From contig NZ_QLZR01000001.1 in assembly GCF_003289955.1 (NCBI RefSeq), positions 372,001 to 436,000 on the forward strand: a stretch of 64,000 nt of DNA, written 5' to 3'. The notes beneath the pieces are model-generated. The model saw nothing but the letters and a program-made list of their open reading frames with translations, had not been told where the DNA came from and did no database searches. Positions 7,391-16,275 of this stretch are shown here, one piece after another. Position numbers and translations under genes: made by a program. This stretch comes from Planococcus halotolerans (GTDB taxonomy: Bacteria > Bacillota > Bacilli > Bacillales_A > Planococcaceae). How positions within the stretch are numbered: position 1 is the first letter of the stretch; each line of letters begins with the position of its first letter.

Positions 7391-8602
7391 CTATAGTGAA
7401 AGCTCTCCGATATTATTGGATTTCTGTGGTTTGCTTTCTTCCTCTTTTTCCTGCTTCAGTGAAATCCGGCCTGTGTTCGCCCGGACTTTTCCTTGCAATG
7501 CACCTTTAATCTCTGCTGAAGCCGCAAGTACTTCACCGAATATATCCAATGTATTCACCTTGGACAATAATGTATCGGCATCTACATCTTCATCGATTGC
7601 CAGGATGCCGTCGACAATCAGGGTTACTGGCTCCTGCAGAGATTCAAATTGGCTGTTTGACCAGTGCTCTTCTCCTTCAATCAGGATATATCGATTGCTG
7701 TATGACAGCACTTCCGTCTCCAGCCGCTCCAATTTTTCATAGATCAGATCTTCAATTTCTTCACTGCATACGATAAATGATTTTGAATCGATGCGATCAA
7801 TTGCATTTTCAAGCGCTGTTCTTGGAACGTCCGCCTCGAATATTACCGGTTTTTTTGTCATCAATTTTTCATTGCGGAAGCTCTTGATCGAACGCGAATT
7901 AATGCGGAGTGCTTTCTTCAAGATCCGGTAACCCGCCGGAATCACTTCGATGATACCGTTTGGAGCAGAATCCATTTTCCGGTGAAGCAATGCTTCCTGC
8001 TCTTCGTGGACGGACACCATGCCGTTGACGGCTATTTTTTTGATTTTTGATTCGAATAAAGCTGCGTCAATATCTGTTGGAATGGTCAGCATACCGTTGA
8101 CAACCAGATGAACCGGCTCTTCCGCCGCTTCCAGAAAAGCATTGCTTAATGTGATGCTGCCATTTTCAAGCCGCGGGGGGGCGCCTTCATAGACTTCTAT
8201 CGTACGGCTGCCTTGCGGAAATTGCTGGTTCACTTGTCCCGCTAATTTAGAAGGTGTATAAATTTCCCCGTTCACAATAATGTCGAGCAGTCCTTTCTTT
8301 AACTGCTCCGGCTCAACGTCGTGAGCGATGATGAGCATGCCGTTCAGCACCATTTTCATCGGCTGGTCGATGGAATTGAGGTAATCTTTATTGATTTCCA
8401 ATGTACCGTTGTAATAACCGAACTCATCAGGCACTTCAACCGTCTTGCCGATATTGCCGATTTTGAGTGCTGCCAAAAGATGCGATTGGCCGCTTCTATA
8501 AAGCACCAGGCCAACGTTCCCAATCCTTTCATAAGCCTGGACACTTTGTTCTGTTGCATTCAATAAATTCAGTACTCCTACGTTGCCGACTGTCTGTTTC
8601 AT
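7391..8602 (-). CDS. Uncharacterised 403-aa protein with three internal repeats, downstream of an ECF sigma factor
   Basis: Not recognised with certainty. No signal peptide or membrane segment. A unit of about 40 residues occurs three times: MKMVLNGMLIIAHDVEPEQL near residue 82, VHLVVNGMLTIPTDIDAALF near 164 and VTLIVDGILAIDEDVDADTL near 324, each followed about 20 residues later by a V(N/F)GE/M(V/I) strand. The N-terminus (VGNVGVLNLLNATEQSV) has shorter beta-like GN(V/I)G repeats. The pattern suggests a beta-solenoid or a polymerising scaffold, possibly bactofilin-like, but this is inference. Two bases separate it from the sigma gene, so they are translationally linked, and it may act as the sigma factor's partner. 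Confidence 0.7.
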   Translation of the reverse strand: MKQTVGNVGVLNLLNATEQSVQAYERIGNVGLVLYRSGQSHLLAALKIGNIGKTVEVPDEFGYYNGTLEINKDYLNSIDQPMKMVLNGMLIIAHDVEPEQLKKGLLDIIVNGEIYTPSKLAGQVNQQFPQGSRTIEVYEGAPPRLENGSITLSNAFLEAAEEPVHLVVNGMLTIPTDIDAALFESKIKKIAVNGMVSVHEEQEALLHRKMDSAPNGIIEVIPAGYRILKKALRINSRSIKSFRNEKLMTKKPVIFEADVPRTALENAIDRIDSKSFIVCSEEIEDLIYEKLERLETEVLSYSNRYILIEGEEHWSNSQFESLQEPVTLIVDGILAIDEDVDADTLLSKVNTLDIFGEVLAASAEIKGALQGKVRANTGRISLKQEKEEESKPQKSNNIGELSL

Positions 8603-8604
8603 CC

Positions 8605-9066
8605 TTATTCCTCCTCAAGTATGTCTCTCAATTTTTTAATCGCGAAATGCAGCTTATATCTGATGGTCGCTGCCGGGACTTGAAGCTGGTCCCCGATTTC
8701 CTTGCTGGTCATCCCCAGCCAATAACGCTTGAATATAAGATCGCCCATTTCGGGAGTAAGATGCGACAGCAACTCGGTCATTTCCAGCCGGTTGAGCGCC
8801 AATGTCTGTTCCGGAAAATCCATTTCTTCTTCCCACTCTGATATGCGCTGGTCTTTTCGCCGATCATCAATCAGCCGATTTTTCATCACCCTGAAAAACC
8901 ATGCACGCTGCTTGTAGATTGGCTGATTCACCAATTCTTTTTCCTTAAGCGACTTTTCGAGAGCGTCCTGCATCAGGTCATCTGCTTCCTGCTCGTGCCG
9001 GGAAATGGAACGGGCGAAGCGGACCAAGTCATTTTTCAGATTTTCATACATCGTTTCGGTATCCAT
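8605..9066 (-). CDS. ECF-type RNA polymerase sigma factor
   Basis: 153 residues with region 2 (LVRFARSISRHEQEADDLMQ, then RAWFFRVMKNRLIDDRR) and region 4 (HLTPEMGDLIFKRYWLGMTS followed by KEIGDQLQVPAATIRYKLHF) of sigma-70 family group 4. I prefer ATG 9066 (MDTETMYENLK), preceded by GCGGGG; an upstream in-frame ATG at 9102 lacks a ribosome binding site. No classical anti-sigma factor with a membrane segment follows; instead a soluble repeat protein and two tiny proteins do. A weak ECF-like promoter lies 43-69 nt upstream of the start. Confidence 0.88.
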   Translation of the reverse strand: MDTETMYENLKNDLVRFARSISRHEQEADDLMQDALEKSLKEKELVNQPIYKQRAWFFRVMKNRLIDDRRKDQRISEWEEEMDFPEQTLALNRLEMTELLSHLTPEMGDLIFKRYWLGMTSKEIGDQLQVPAATIRYKLHFAIKKLRDILEEE

Positions 9067-9108
9067 TCCATTCCCCGCTTTCTCATTTATTGCCTCTCTC
9101 ATTAAGAT

Positions 9109-9135
9109 AACGGATGAACATGCAAAAGTGTTTGA
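9109..9135 (-). promoter_or_regulatory. Possible ECF-type promoter for the sigma operon
   Basis: Minus strand TCAAAC, 17 nt, then CGTT resembles the AAC/CGT pattern of ECF promoters, suggesting autoregulation. Short motifs like this occur by chance. Confidence 0.3.
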
Positions 9136-9142
9136 AGAATTT

Positions 9143-9261
9143 TAGAAAAGCGACGGCACCCGTTTAGCTCTGACAAGCATAAGACGAATCAGCGAAGTGG
9201 CCTTGGCCACACAGCTGATTTGGCTTATGACTCGAAGAGCTGGGTCGCCGGAGTCTGGACA
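9143..9261 (+). repeat. Intergenic repeat, copy C
   Basis: From GAAAAGCGACGGCACCCG to GGAGTCTGGACA; nearly identical to copy B over its length, differing mostly at the centre around CAGCGAAGTGGCC. Confidence 0.85.
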
Positions 9262-9262
9262 G

Positions 9263-9515
9263 TAGAAAAGCGGAAACGGCTGCTCAGCTCCGACAAGCAA
9301 GAGATGGACCAAATGTAATTTGGGACATCTCTTTGCGACGAAGCTAGCGCAGCGATGCAGGAGCAGTAAGGTTTTTCACGATCTGGCGAAGCGGCATCGC
9401 TTCAGCGGCACAGCTAGAGGGGCTTACGACTCGAGGAGTTGGCCGTTGGAGTCTAGACAGAAATTCGCTCCTTTTAGCGTTTTCTCAAACATTAAAAAAT
9501 TTATACTTTCTTAAC
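9263..9515 (+). repeat. Intergenic repeat, variant copy D with tail
   Basis: Begins GAAAAGCGGAAACGGCTG directly after copy C and ends GAGTCTAGACAG near 9461, then carries the tail seen after copy A. The middle (9332-9366) holds the module TTTGCGACGAAGC ... GCGATGCAGGAGCA, which is found in both orientations in the mosaic at 21820-22400. Confidence 0.75.
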
Positions 9516-9517
9516 CT

Positions 9518-9557
9518 AAAAAAAAATCCGGCAAACCGTCGAAACGGCTTGCCGGAC
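9518..9557 (-). terminator. Terminator of katA
   Basis: 13-bp stem TCCGGCAAGCCGT/ACGGTTTGCCGGA with TTTCG-like loop, followed on the minus strand by nine T; 12 nt after the katA stop. Confidence 0.9.
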
Positions 9558-9569
9558 TTTCAGCTTCTA

Positions 9570-11192
9570 TTAGTATCTTTCAGCTTCGTGCCCTTTTTTA
9601 GCTGCACCCTGCGCCAATTTATTGGAAGCCGGTTGGCCCATCAATTTTGGCTCAGCATCTTTCATTTCTTTCATTGCTTTTAATTTTTCTTCAAGACTCT
9701 CACGTACACGGCGGCCATAATCTTCATCGGCCTGAGTGAAGTGCTCAATCATTTCATCTTGAATACGTGGATCACAGACAGACAGCGCATCGCCGAGATT
9801 ATTGATCAGCTCATCACGTTCCCAATCTTCGAAGCTGCGGTATGTCTCACCCGCTTGTCCATAGTTATTGGTACGGTCAATTGGTGCTTTCATAAGACGG
9901 TCGTTATAAGCTGGTTCATGATCCGGTGTGCCTTCCTTGTCTGCTTCCTTAAATCCGCCCAGTACGGAAGGTTCATAGTTAATAGAAGGATTCGACGGAT
10001 TTTCATGTGGATTCTTGACATCCATCATACCGCGCTGCTGATTCGTCGCTACACGTTTCTTCGGTGCGTTGACCGGAAGTTTCAAGTAGTTGGCACCCAA
10101 ACGGTAACGTTGAGTATCAGAGTACGAGAACGTGCGGCCCTGCAGCATTTTATCGTCTGAGAAATCCAGACCATCCACAAGTACCCCTGTTCCGAATGCA
10201 GCCTGCTCAATTTCAGCATGGTGATCGACCGGATTGCGGTTCAATACCATTTTGCCGACAGGAAGGAATGGGAATTTATCCTGCGGCCATAGTTTTGTAT
10301 CATCCAATGGATCGAAATCGAGTTCCGGGTGCTCATCATCACTCATGATCTGAACGAATAATTCCCATTCCGGATAATCTCCATTTTCGATTGCTTCGTA
10401 CAGGTCCTGTGTAGCGTGGCCTACGTTTTCAGCCTGGATTTCACTGGCTTCTTTCTGCGTTAAATTGCGGATGCCCTGTTTCGGCTCCCAATGATATTTA
10501 ACGAGTACCGCTTCACCTTTGTCATTGACCCATTTATAGGTGTTAACGCCGGAACCCTGCATATGGCGATAAGTTGCCGGAATGCCCCATGGCGAGAACA
10601 GCAGTGTAATCATATGCGTCGCTTCAGGTGAACGCGCCACAAAATCGAACATGCGCTGCGGATCTGCAATATTTGAAGCAGGATCTGTTTTAAAGGCATG
10701 AATCATATCCGGGAATTTCATCGCATCGCGGATAAAGAAGATTTTTAAGTTATTGCCGACCAAATCCCAGTTGCCGTCTTCGGTATACATCTTAACTGCA
10801 AATCCGCGCGGGTCACGTTCTGTTTCCGGCGAGTGGCGTGATCCCGCCACTGTGGAAAAGCGGACCATCAACGGTGTTTGCTTGCCTTTGCCTGAAAATA
10901 CCTTAGCTCGTGTATATTTTTCCACCGGCTCGTCGCCGACTGTTCCGTACGTTTCGAAATAACCGAAAGCTCCTGTACCTCGTGCATGGACAATACGCTC
11001 TGGAATCTCTTCACGGTCGAAATGCGAGATTTTTTCTATGAAATGATAGTTTTCCAATGTAGCCGGACCCCGGTTGCCGACAGTCCGTATATTCTGATTG
11101 TCTTTGACCGGATGGCCTTGCCGGGTCGTTAGAGTTTCTTCGCTTTCTCCCGTTCCCATCTTCCGGTGTTTATCTTCATTGTTTTCCTTCAT
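9570..11192 (-). CDS. katA: Catalase (monofunctional, haem)
   Basis: 540-residue clade-3-like catalase that dismutates hydrogen peroxide in the cytoplasm. The active-site signature [17 protein letters not shown] supplies the distal His, and RTFSYSDTQ supplies the proximal haem-ligand Tyr; [11 protein letters not shown] and the long C-terminal helical part are as in small-subunit catalases. ATG 11192 is chosen because GGAGGAGG precedes it; the frame extends upstream to 11222 without support. The N-terminus (about 30 residues) is charged and Lys-rich. I looked for a PerR box upstream and found no convincing one. Confidence 0.95.
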   Translation of the reverse strand: MKENNEDKHRKMGTGESEETLTTRQGHPVKDNQNIRTVGNRGPATLENYHFIEKISHFDREEIPERIVHARGTGAFGYFETYGTVGDEPVEKYTRAKVFSGKGKQTPLMVRFSTVAGSRHSPETERDPRGFAVKMYTEDGNWDLVGNNLKIFFIRDAMKFPDMIHAFKTDPASNIADPQRMFDFVARSPEATHMITLLFSPWGIPATYRHMQGSGVNTYKWVNDKGEAVLVKYHWEPKQGIRNLTQKEASEIQAENVGHATQDLYEAIENGDYPEWELFVQIMSDDEHPELDFDPLDDTKLWPQDKFPFLPVGKMVLNRNPVDHHAEIEQAAFGTGVLVDGLDFSDDKMLQGRTFSYSDTQRYRLGANYLKLPVNAPKKRVATNQQRGMMDVKNPHENPSNPSINYEPSVLGGFKEADKEGTPDHEPAYNDRLMKAPIDRTNNYGQAGETYRSFEDWERDELINNLGDALSVCDPRIQDEMIEHFTQADEDYGRRVRESLEEKLKAMKEMKDAEPKLMGQPASNKLAQGAAKKGHEAERY

Positions 11193-11357
11193 ATTGAATC
11201 CTCCTCCGCATTCTTGTATCACCTTATAAACTTCCCATTATCAAGAATATTAAACCTCTATTTCGTTGAAATATGAATATTTTTCTGCAGATGGACAAAG
11301 CGTCGGGGATATGAAAAAATTAGAATCAGAACAATCATTATGAAAGCAGGGCTGAAC

Positions 11358-12545
11358 ATGAGCATCGAGTTGAAGGAAAGAGGGAGATTTGATCCCCTGA
11401 AAGTTTTTTTGAAAGTTTCTGCAGCTTATATACTTTCTTTCTTCCCCTCCAGGAAAGGTGATAAGAAAATCGTTTTGGTCGGTGGTAACCTTGGAGAGAA
11501 ATACGAAGACAATGCGGCTGTTTTTCATAAATACCTGATAGAGAACCACCAGGATAAAGTGACGGCATACTGGATGTATGATCCGAAGAAATCATATGCT
11601 CAGGACAAACAGCTGGCCAATGCCGTGGCGCTTGGCAGTTTTCGGAACTACCGCCTGTTCTTCAAGGCGGACTATACATTCCACGGTCATTCCCTGATGT
11701 ATGACATTGCGCCAGCCGTCGATAAATTTTTGTTTCTGAACAGGAAAACCACCATCACCCATGTCAGCCACGGAATCGAAGGATTCAAGAAAATCCTGAT
11801 CCAAAAAGAAGATGTCCCTTTATTGGCACGGACGGATTACTTCAACTGTGCATCGGAATATGAAAAAGATTTGAAATTGAACCAATGGGAGATTTCCGAG
11901 AACAAACTGATTGTCACCGGGTTTCCGCGCTTTGACCGCTTCAAGACAAATCAGCCTGCTCCGCAAGTCCGGAAAATTTTAATGATGATGACTTGGCGAG
12001 AATGGCTTTTCGATCTGACGGAAGAAGAATTTGTCGAAAGCGATTATTTCAAAAACACGCTCGGACTGGTCAGCCACGAAGGCATACGCAAACTGATTTC
12101 CGACAACGACCTGCATATGCGCGTCGCACTTCACCCATTCATGCGGAAATTCGAGAAACATTTCACCGGCCTCGACCATCCGGAAAGCGGCATCGAATTC
12201 CAGGATTTTAACCATTCCTCCATCGAAAAGGCCATTGTCGAAAACGACATGCTGCTCACCGATATCACGAGCGTCTCCTGGGATTTCCTTTACCTCAATA
12301 AACCTATCATCTTCAATATGTTCGATAAAGAGGAATATATGGCGCGGCGCGGGACTTACCTGAGCCTCGATACAGACCTCTACGGCTATAAAGCAGATTC
12401 GCTCGAGGAAGTTTATCAGTACCTCAAAAAAATCGTCGAGGAAAACATCACGACAAACGAGTGGTATCCAAAAGCACCGCTCTACATCGATTATTTCGAC
12501 CAGAACAATTGCGAGCGGCTGGCGAAGAATGTGATGGGGATTTGA
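11358..12545 (+). CDS. CDP-glycerol glycerophosphotransferase family protein (TagB/TagF-like)
   Basis: 395 residues. The family transfers glycerol phosphate (or a related unit) from a CDP-activated donor to a wall teichoic acid or capsule acceptor at the inner face of the membrane. Typical segments: THVSHGIEGFKK with the catalytic-type His, TGFPRFDRF, and the C-terminal LLTDITSVSWDFLYLNKPII. It lacks the long N-terminal domain of TagF. ATG 11358 is preferred (AGGG 6 nt upstream) over ATG 11340. It stands alone between catalase (minus) and exonuclease III (minus), not in a visible wall-polymer cluster. Confidence 0.85.
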   Translation: MSIELKERGRFDPLKVFLKVSAAYILSFFPSRKGDKKIVLVGGNLGEKYEDNAAVFHKYLIENHQDKVTAYWMYDPKKSYAQDKQLANAVALGSFRNYRLFFKADYTFHGHSLMYDIAPAVDKFLFLNRKTTITHVSHGIEGFKKILIQKEDVPLLARTDYFNCASEYEKDLKLNQWEISENKLIVTGFPRFDRFKTNQPAPQVRKILMMMTWREWLFDLTEEEFVESDYFKNTLGLVSHEGIRKLISDNDLHMRVALHPFMRKFEKHFTGLDHPESGIEFQDFNHSSIEKAIVENDMLLTDITSVSWDFLYLNKPIIFNMFDKEEYMARRGTYLSLDTDLYGYKADSLEEVYQYLKKIVEENITTNEWYPKAPLYIDYFDQNNCERLAKNVMGI

Positions 12546-12715
12546 AGAAAAGCGACGGTGCCCGTTAAGCCACGACAAGCGCTGGAGGGCTTGAAAGTAA
12601 TGGCGTTCTTTGCCATTGCTGGCAAGACCGAAGCGACTCGAGAGGCTGGGCCACCGGAGTCTGGACACCAAGAAAAGCGACGGCGCCCGTTAAGATTTGA
12701 CAAGCATAAGACAGA
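12546..12715 (+). repeat. Intergenic repeats, copies E and F
   Basis: Copy E runs from GAAAAGCGACGGTGCCCG to CCGGAGTCTGGACAC at about 12668, with a diverged centre (GGCGTTCTTTGCCATTGC). Copy F starts at once with GAAAAGCGACGGCGCCCG and stops after about 45 bp at CATAAGACAG, where the terminator begins, so it is a truncated copy. Confidence 0.8.
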
Positions 12716-12720
12716 ATAAC

Positions 12721-12760
12721 GAAAAGAGCGTCCGGAGAATTTACTCCGGACGCTCTTTTC
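12721..12760. terminator. Bidirectional terminator
   Basis: Perfect 17-bp inverted repeat GAAAAGAGCGTCCGGAG/CTCCGGACGCTCTTTTC with a 6-nt loop. It serves the minus-strand exonuclease gene, whose stop overlaps it, and also the plus-strand transferase gene. Confidence 0.9.
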
Positions 12761-13511
12761 ATTTCAATTCAAGTTCAATCGGGCAATGGTCGGACCCTAA
12801 AACATCTTTATGGATTTTCGCCTGTTCCATATTGGGTGCCATGCGATCGGAAACGATAAAGTAATCGATGCGCCATCCGATATTCCGCGGCCTGCACTCG
12901 GTGCGGTAGGACCACCAGGTATAGGCCCCGCTCAAGTCAGGATGGAAATAACGGAACGAATCGGTAAATCCGCTCGCCAGAAATTCAGTCATTTTTCCGC
13001 GTTCTTCCGGTGTGAACCCGGAGTTTTTCAAATTCGCCTTCGGATTCTTCAGATCAATTTCCTGATGCGCCACATTCAAGTCGCCGCACAGGATGACCGG
13101 CTTCCGGCTGTCGAGTTCCTTCACGTAATCGAGCACCGCTTCTTCCCATTCGAGACGGAAATCAAGCCTGAGCAACCCGTGCTGGGAATTCGGGGTGTAG
13201 ACATTCACCAAGTAGAAATCGTCAAATTCCAAAGTGATTGCGCGTCCTTCATTCGTGTGATTTACATGGTTAATGCCGTATTGTACCGAAAGCGGTTTGC
13301 GTTTTGTGAAAATCGCCGTCCCCGAATAGCCTTTCTTCTCCGCATAATTCCAGTAAAGATAGTAATCGGGAAGGTCCATTTCAATTTGCCCTTCCTGCAA
13401 TTTAATCTCCTGCAGGCAGAATATATCTGCGTCCGCTGCCTCAAAAAACTCCATAAAGCCTTTTTTTACAACAGCACGCAAGCCGTTTACGTTCCATGAA
13501 ATCAATTTCAA
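12759..13511 (-). CDS. exoA: Exodeoxyribonuclease III / AP endonuclease
   Basis: 250-residue Xth-family enzyme of base-excision repair. It cleaves DNA at abasic sites and degrades 3' ends. Conserved metal and catalytic motifs are all present: SWNVNGLRA, FCLQEIK, VYTPNS, CGDLNVAH, NIGWRIDYF and GSDHCP. The start is TTG 13511, with AGGAGA 8 nt upstream and the expected KLISWN beginning. Single gene with its own terminator. Confidence 0.95.
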   Translation of the reverse strand: MKLISWNVNGLRAVVKKGFMEFFEAADADIFCLQEIKLQEGQIEMDLPDYYLYWNYAEKKGYSGTAIFTKRKPLSVQYGINHVNHTNEGRAITLEFDDFYLVNVYTPNSQHGLLRLDFRLEWEEAVLDYVKELDSRKPVILCGDLNVAHQEIDLKNPKANLKNSGFTPEERGKMTEFLASGFTDSFRYFHPDLSGAYTWWSYRTECRPRNIGWRIDYFIVSDRMAPNMEQAKIHKDVLGSDHCPIELELK

Positions 13512-13698
13512 AAGCCATTCTCCTCATTTCACTGTCTTTTATTAGTTTAACTGAATCAAAGATTCGGCTCAAATAAAGATGTTTTATCAACCTTCAGCCT
13601 GAAATTATGTAAACTTTCAGTAAATATATTCAAAAATGAATCTTTTCTCCTGTCGTTCTTGTACAATGAAATTATCATTTACTAAGGGGAATCAGGAG

Positions 13699-14979
13699 AT
13701 GAAAAAGTTCACGAAGACAGAGAAAAGCTGGGCGCTGTATGACTGGGGAAGTTCAGCTTATTCAATTATCATCACTACGGCCGTCTTTCCGCTCTATTAT
13801 AAAGCTGCTGCGACTGATGCGGGAGTCAGTTTATCCGATTCCACCGCATATCTCGGCTATACCATTGCAATTTTCACATTTATCCTGGCGATGATCGGAC
13901 CAATCCTTGGAACAATTGCTGATTACGAAGGAATGAAAAAGAAATTTTTCACAGCATTCTTCCTGTTGGGTACAGTTTCAACTGCGATGCTGGCTTTTGT
14001 ACCGAGCGATAATTGGCTGCTGATGCTCGTCTGTTATATATTCGCAGCACTCGGCGCGACTGGAGCCAACCTTTTCTATGATGCATTTATCGTGGATGTT
14101 GCAACGGAAAAACGCATGAACCGTGTTTCTTCATTCGGCTACGGCCTTGGCTATATCGGTTCCACCATTCCATTTATCATTTCAATTGCCATTATTCTTC
14201 TAGCGCAAAATGGAATTCTTCCTTTGTCCGTCACCAACGCGAGCCGCGTCGCCTTTTTGATCACAGCTGTCTGGTGGATCAGTTTCTCGATTCCGATGTT
14301 CAAAAATGTCCATCAGCGTTATTTCATCAAACGGGAGCCGAATCCGGTCGCTCAAAGTTTCAAGCGCCTCGGCAAGACGATAAAAGAAATTCGGCAATAC
14401 CGCGCCATCGTTCTGTTCCTGATCGCTTACTTCTTCTATATTGATGGCGTCGGCACGATTATTGCGATGTCGACTGCATATGGAACTGATTTAGGCCTCA
14501 CTTCCACCAGCTTGCTGATCGTCCTATTCGCAACGCAGGTCGTCGCCGCTCCGTTCGCGCTCCTTTACGGACGGCTCGCTGACCGCTTTACCGGCAAAAA
14601 GATGCTGTATGTCGGCATCTGCGTTTATATTGTCGTTTGTATCTACGCCATGTTCATGGAAACGATCGGCGACTTCTGGGTTCTCGCGATGCTCGTCGCT
14701 TCCAGCCAGGGCGGCATCCAGGCCTTGAGCCGCTCCTACTTCGGCAAACTTGTGCCGAAAGAGAATTCCAATGAGTTTTTCGGTTTCTATAACGTCTTCG
14801 GCAAATTCGCTGCCATCATGGGACCCATCTTGGTTGCCGTTACCGCTCAACTGACCGGCGACTCCCGCTTTGGGGTATTCAGCCTCGTCATCCTGTTCAT
14901 CATCGGATTGATCGTCCTGTCGCGTGTGCCGGAACCGGAACCGCATGACTCGGTTGATGAAGTTGCTTTGGAGTCATAA
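13699..14979 (+). CDS. MFS transporter, UMF1/YxiO type
   Basis: 426 residues, 11-12 membrane segments. The N-terminal motif WALYDWGSSAYSIIITTAVF is characteristic of the UMF1 family of the major facilitator superfamily (B. subtilis YxiO is a member). The MFS loop motif is seen as GRLADRFTGKK, and the second half carries GGIQALSRSYFGKLVP. ATG 13699 is preferred because AAGGGG lies 9 nt upstream. Substrate unknown. It is followed by a strong terminator and stands alone. Confidence 0.9.
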   Translation: MKKFTKTEKSWALYDWGSSAYSIIITTAVFPLYYKAAATDAGVSLSDSTAYLGYTIAIFTFILAMIGPILGTIADYEGMKKKFFTAFFLLGTVSTAMLAFVPSDNWLLMLVCYIFAALGATGANLFYDAFIVDVATEKRMNRVSSFGYGLGYIGSTIPFIISIAIILLAQNGILPLSVTNASRVAFLITAVWWISFSIPMFKNVHQRYFIKREPNPVAQSFKRLGKTIKEIRQYRAIVLFLIAYFFYIDGVGTIIAMSTAYGTDLGLTSTSLLIVLFATQVVAAPFALLYGRLADRFTGKKMLYVGICVYIVVCIYAMFMETIGDFWVLAMLVASSQGGIQALSRSYFGKLVPKENSNEFFGFYNVFGKFAAIMGPILVAVTAQLTGDSRFGVFSLVILFIIGLIVLSRVPEPEPHDSVDEVALES

Positions 14980-14985
14980 GATTAT

Positions 14986-15020
14986 AATGCACCAGCCCGT
15001 TATGGGCGGTGCATTTTTTT
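14986..15020 (+). terminator. Terminator of the UMF1 transporter gene
   Basis: Stem AATGCACC/GGTGCATT plus inner GCCCG/GGGCG, then a run of T. Confidence 0.85.
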
Positions 15021-15133
15021 GTGCGCAAATCTCATTTTCGGCGCTTATACGGCGTTCAAATCTTTATTTTAAATGAAAGTATGGGCATGTGCTGGGCTTA
15101 ATGGTATGTTCAAATCAAAAACGAGGGATGCCG

Positions 15134-16075
15134 GTGATCTGGAAAGAACGCGAGGAGTCACGAACGAAAGAAGAGCTGGAAGTACTGCTGCGGCGTTTAC
15201 CGAAACGGCATGCACAGTACGGTCAAGTCGAAAAAGACCATTATGTGGAGGTTGCCGGGCAAGCCGGAGAAGAGCGTTTCGACCATTATTACGCGAGAAG
15301 CCAAGTGACATTTCCGCATCTGATGCTGCATAACGTCAGATTGAGCTCGTTCCGCGCATTCCAAATGGATTCAGTGATGATTACCCAATGGGGTATTTAT
15401 GTTTTCGAAGTGAAGAATATGAATGGCCGCATGCTCTTCAATAGCCATCCTGTTCAGATGCTGCAGATGAAGGAAGACGGAACGGTCATCGGAAGAAAGT
15501 CGCCGCTCGAACAGATGGCTGAAAATGAATGGCTGCTGGAGGAGTGGCTGAGAGAGCGGGAGATTCTGTTTCCTTTGAGGTCTGTACTGGTCTTGTCCTA
15601 TTCCAAACAAATCGCTGAAAATGTTCCGGCTACGCAGCCCATCCTCTTCTCCCACCAGCTGCCGCGGTTCCTTCATACGCTGCCGGTTGAAAAAGCCATT
15701 TTTAATCTGGATGAAATGAAGGCGTTGGCTGATATGATGATTGCGTCGCTGGTCCATTTCACTCCGAAACCGATTTGTGAAAATGCGAGATATCCGATCG
15801 AGGTGATGCGGCGCGGCGTTTGGTGTGCGGCATGCGACCGGATCGGCATGGTGCGGCAATATGGCAATTGGTGTTGTCCGGGCTGCGGCGTTCTGGATAA
15901 AAACGCTCACGTCCGGACGATCCGTGATTGGTTTCTGCTGACCGGCGAGCCCATGACGAACCGGTTGGGGCGGGAGATTTTGTGTGTGGATGATCGAAGA
16001 TTAGTGACGCGATTGTTAGGTGGCATGGATTTGAATAAAAACGGATCTTTCAAAGATTCCAGTTACCGACTGTAA
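15134..16075 (+). CDS. NERD domain protein with C-terminal zinc ribbon (first of two)
   Basis: About 313 residues. NERD (nuclease-related) domain of the PD-(D/E)xK fold: FQMDSVMITQWGIYVFEVKN gives the D...ExK metal/catalytic set. The C-terminus holds a zinc ribbon, WCAACDRIG then CCPGCG, followed by a helical tail. Function in Bacilli is not established; DNA processing is inferred. Start uncertain: GTG 15134 has AGGG at a 6-nt spacing, ATG 15128 is too close to it, and an upstream ATG 15089 has no ribosome binding site. A paralogue lies at 35627-36589. Confidence 0.8.
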   Translation: MIWKEREESRTKEELEVLLRRLPKRHAQYGQVEKDHYVEVAGQAGEERFDHYYARSQVTFPHLMLHNVRLSSFRAFQMDSVMITQWGIYVFEVKNMNGRMLFNSHPVQMLQMKEDGTVIGRKSPLEQMAENEWLLEEWLREREILFPLRSVLVLSYSKQIAENVPATQPILFSHQLPRFLHTLPVEKAIFNLDEMKALADMMIASLVHFTPKPICENARYPIEVMRRGVWCAACDRIGMVRQYGNWCCPGCGVLDKNAHVRTIRDWFLLTGEPMTNRLGREILCVDDRRLVTRLLGGMDLNKNGSFKDSSYRL

Positions 16076-16079
16076 CTTA

Positions 16080-16196
16080 GTTTGTCGCATTTATATGGAG
16101 TTGGGCGTATTTTGGATGAAGTTGGGCATATTTCCATCGAAGTTGGGCGTATTCTTGAGAAAGTTGGGCGTATTTCCACTAAAGTTGGGCGTAAAT
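16080..16196 (+). repeat. Array of 21-nt repeats, core GTTGGGCGTA
   Basis: Cores start at 16080 (degenerate), 16100, 16121, 16142, 16163 and 16184: spacing 20, then 21 four times. The 11 nt between cores vary. Because the period is 21, one plus frame reads as heptads VGRI(L/S)xK, but there is no ribosome binding site and the frame continues antisense to the next gene. One of four such arrays in this window. Confidence 0.85.
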
Positions 16197-16235
16197 CAAA
16201 AATCAGTCACCACCATCCCATACTTCCGCCCAAAA

Positions 16236-16269
16236 TAAAACCGGCGCCCCCCATTAGGAGGCGCCGGTT
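16236..16269 (-). terminator. Terminator of the YkuS/YtxH fusion gene
   Basis: 10-bp stem AACCGGCGCC/GGCGCCGGTT, followed on the minus strand by TTTTATTTT. Confidence 0.8.
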
Positions 16270-16275
16270 CCATTA

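Noticed and set aside
11193-11300. PerR or Fur box upstream of katA
   Set aside because: Only half-site-like AT stretches (TTGATAATGG) were seen; no good match to either full palindrome.
15134-16075. NERD genes as part of an antiphage defence island
   Set aside because: Neighbours are housekeeping genes and transporters; no helicase, methylase or other defence partner lies beside either NERD gene.
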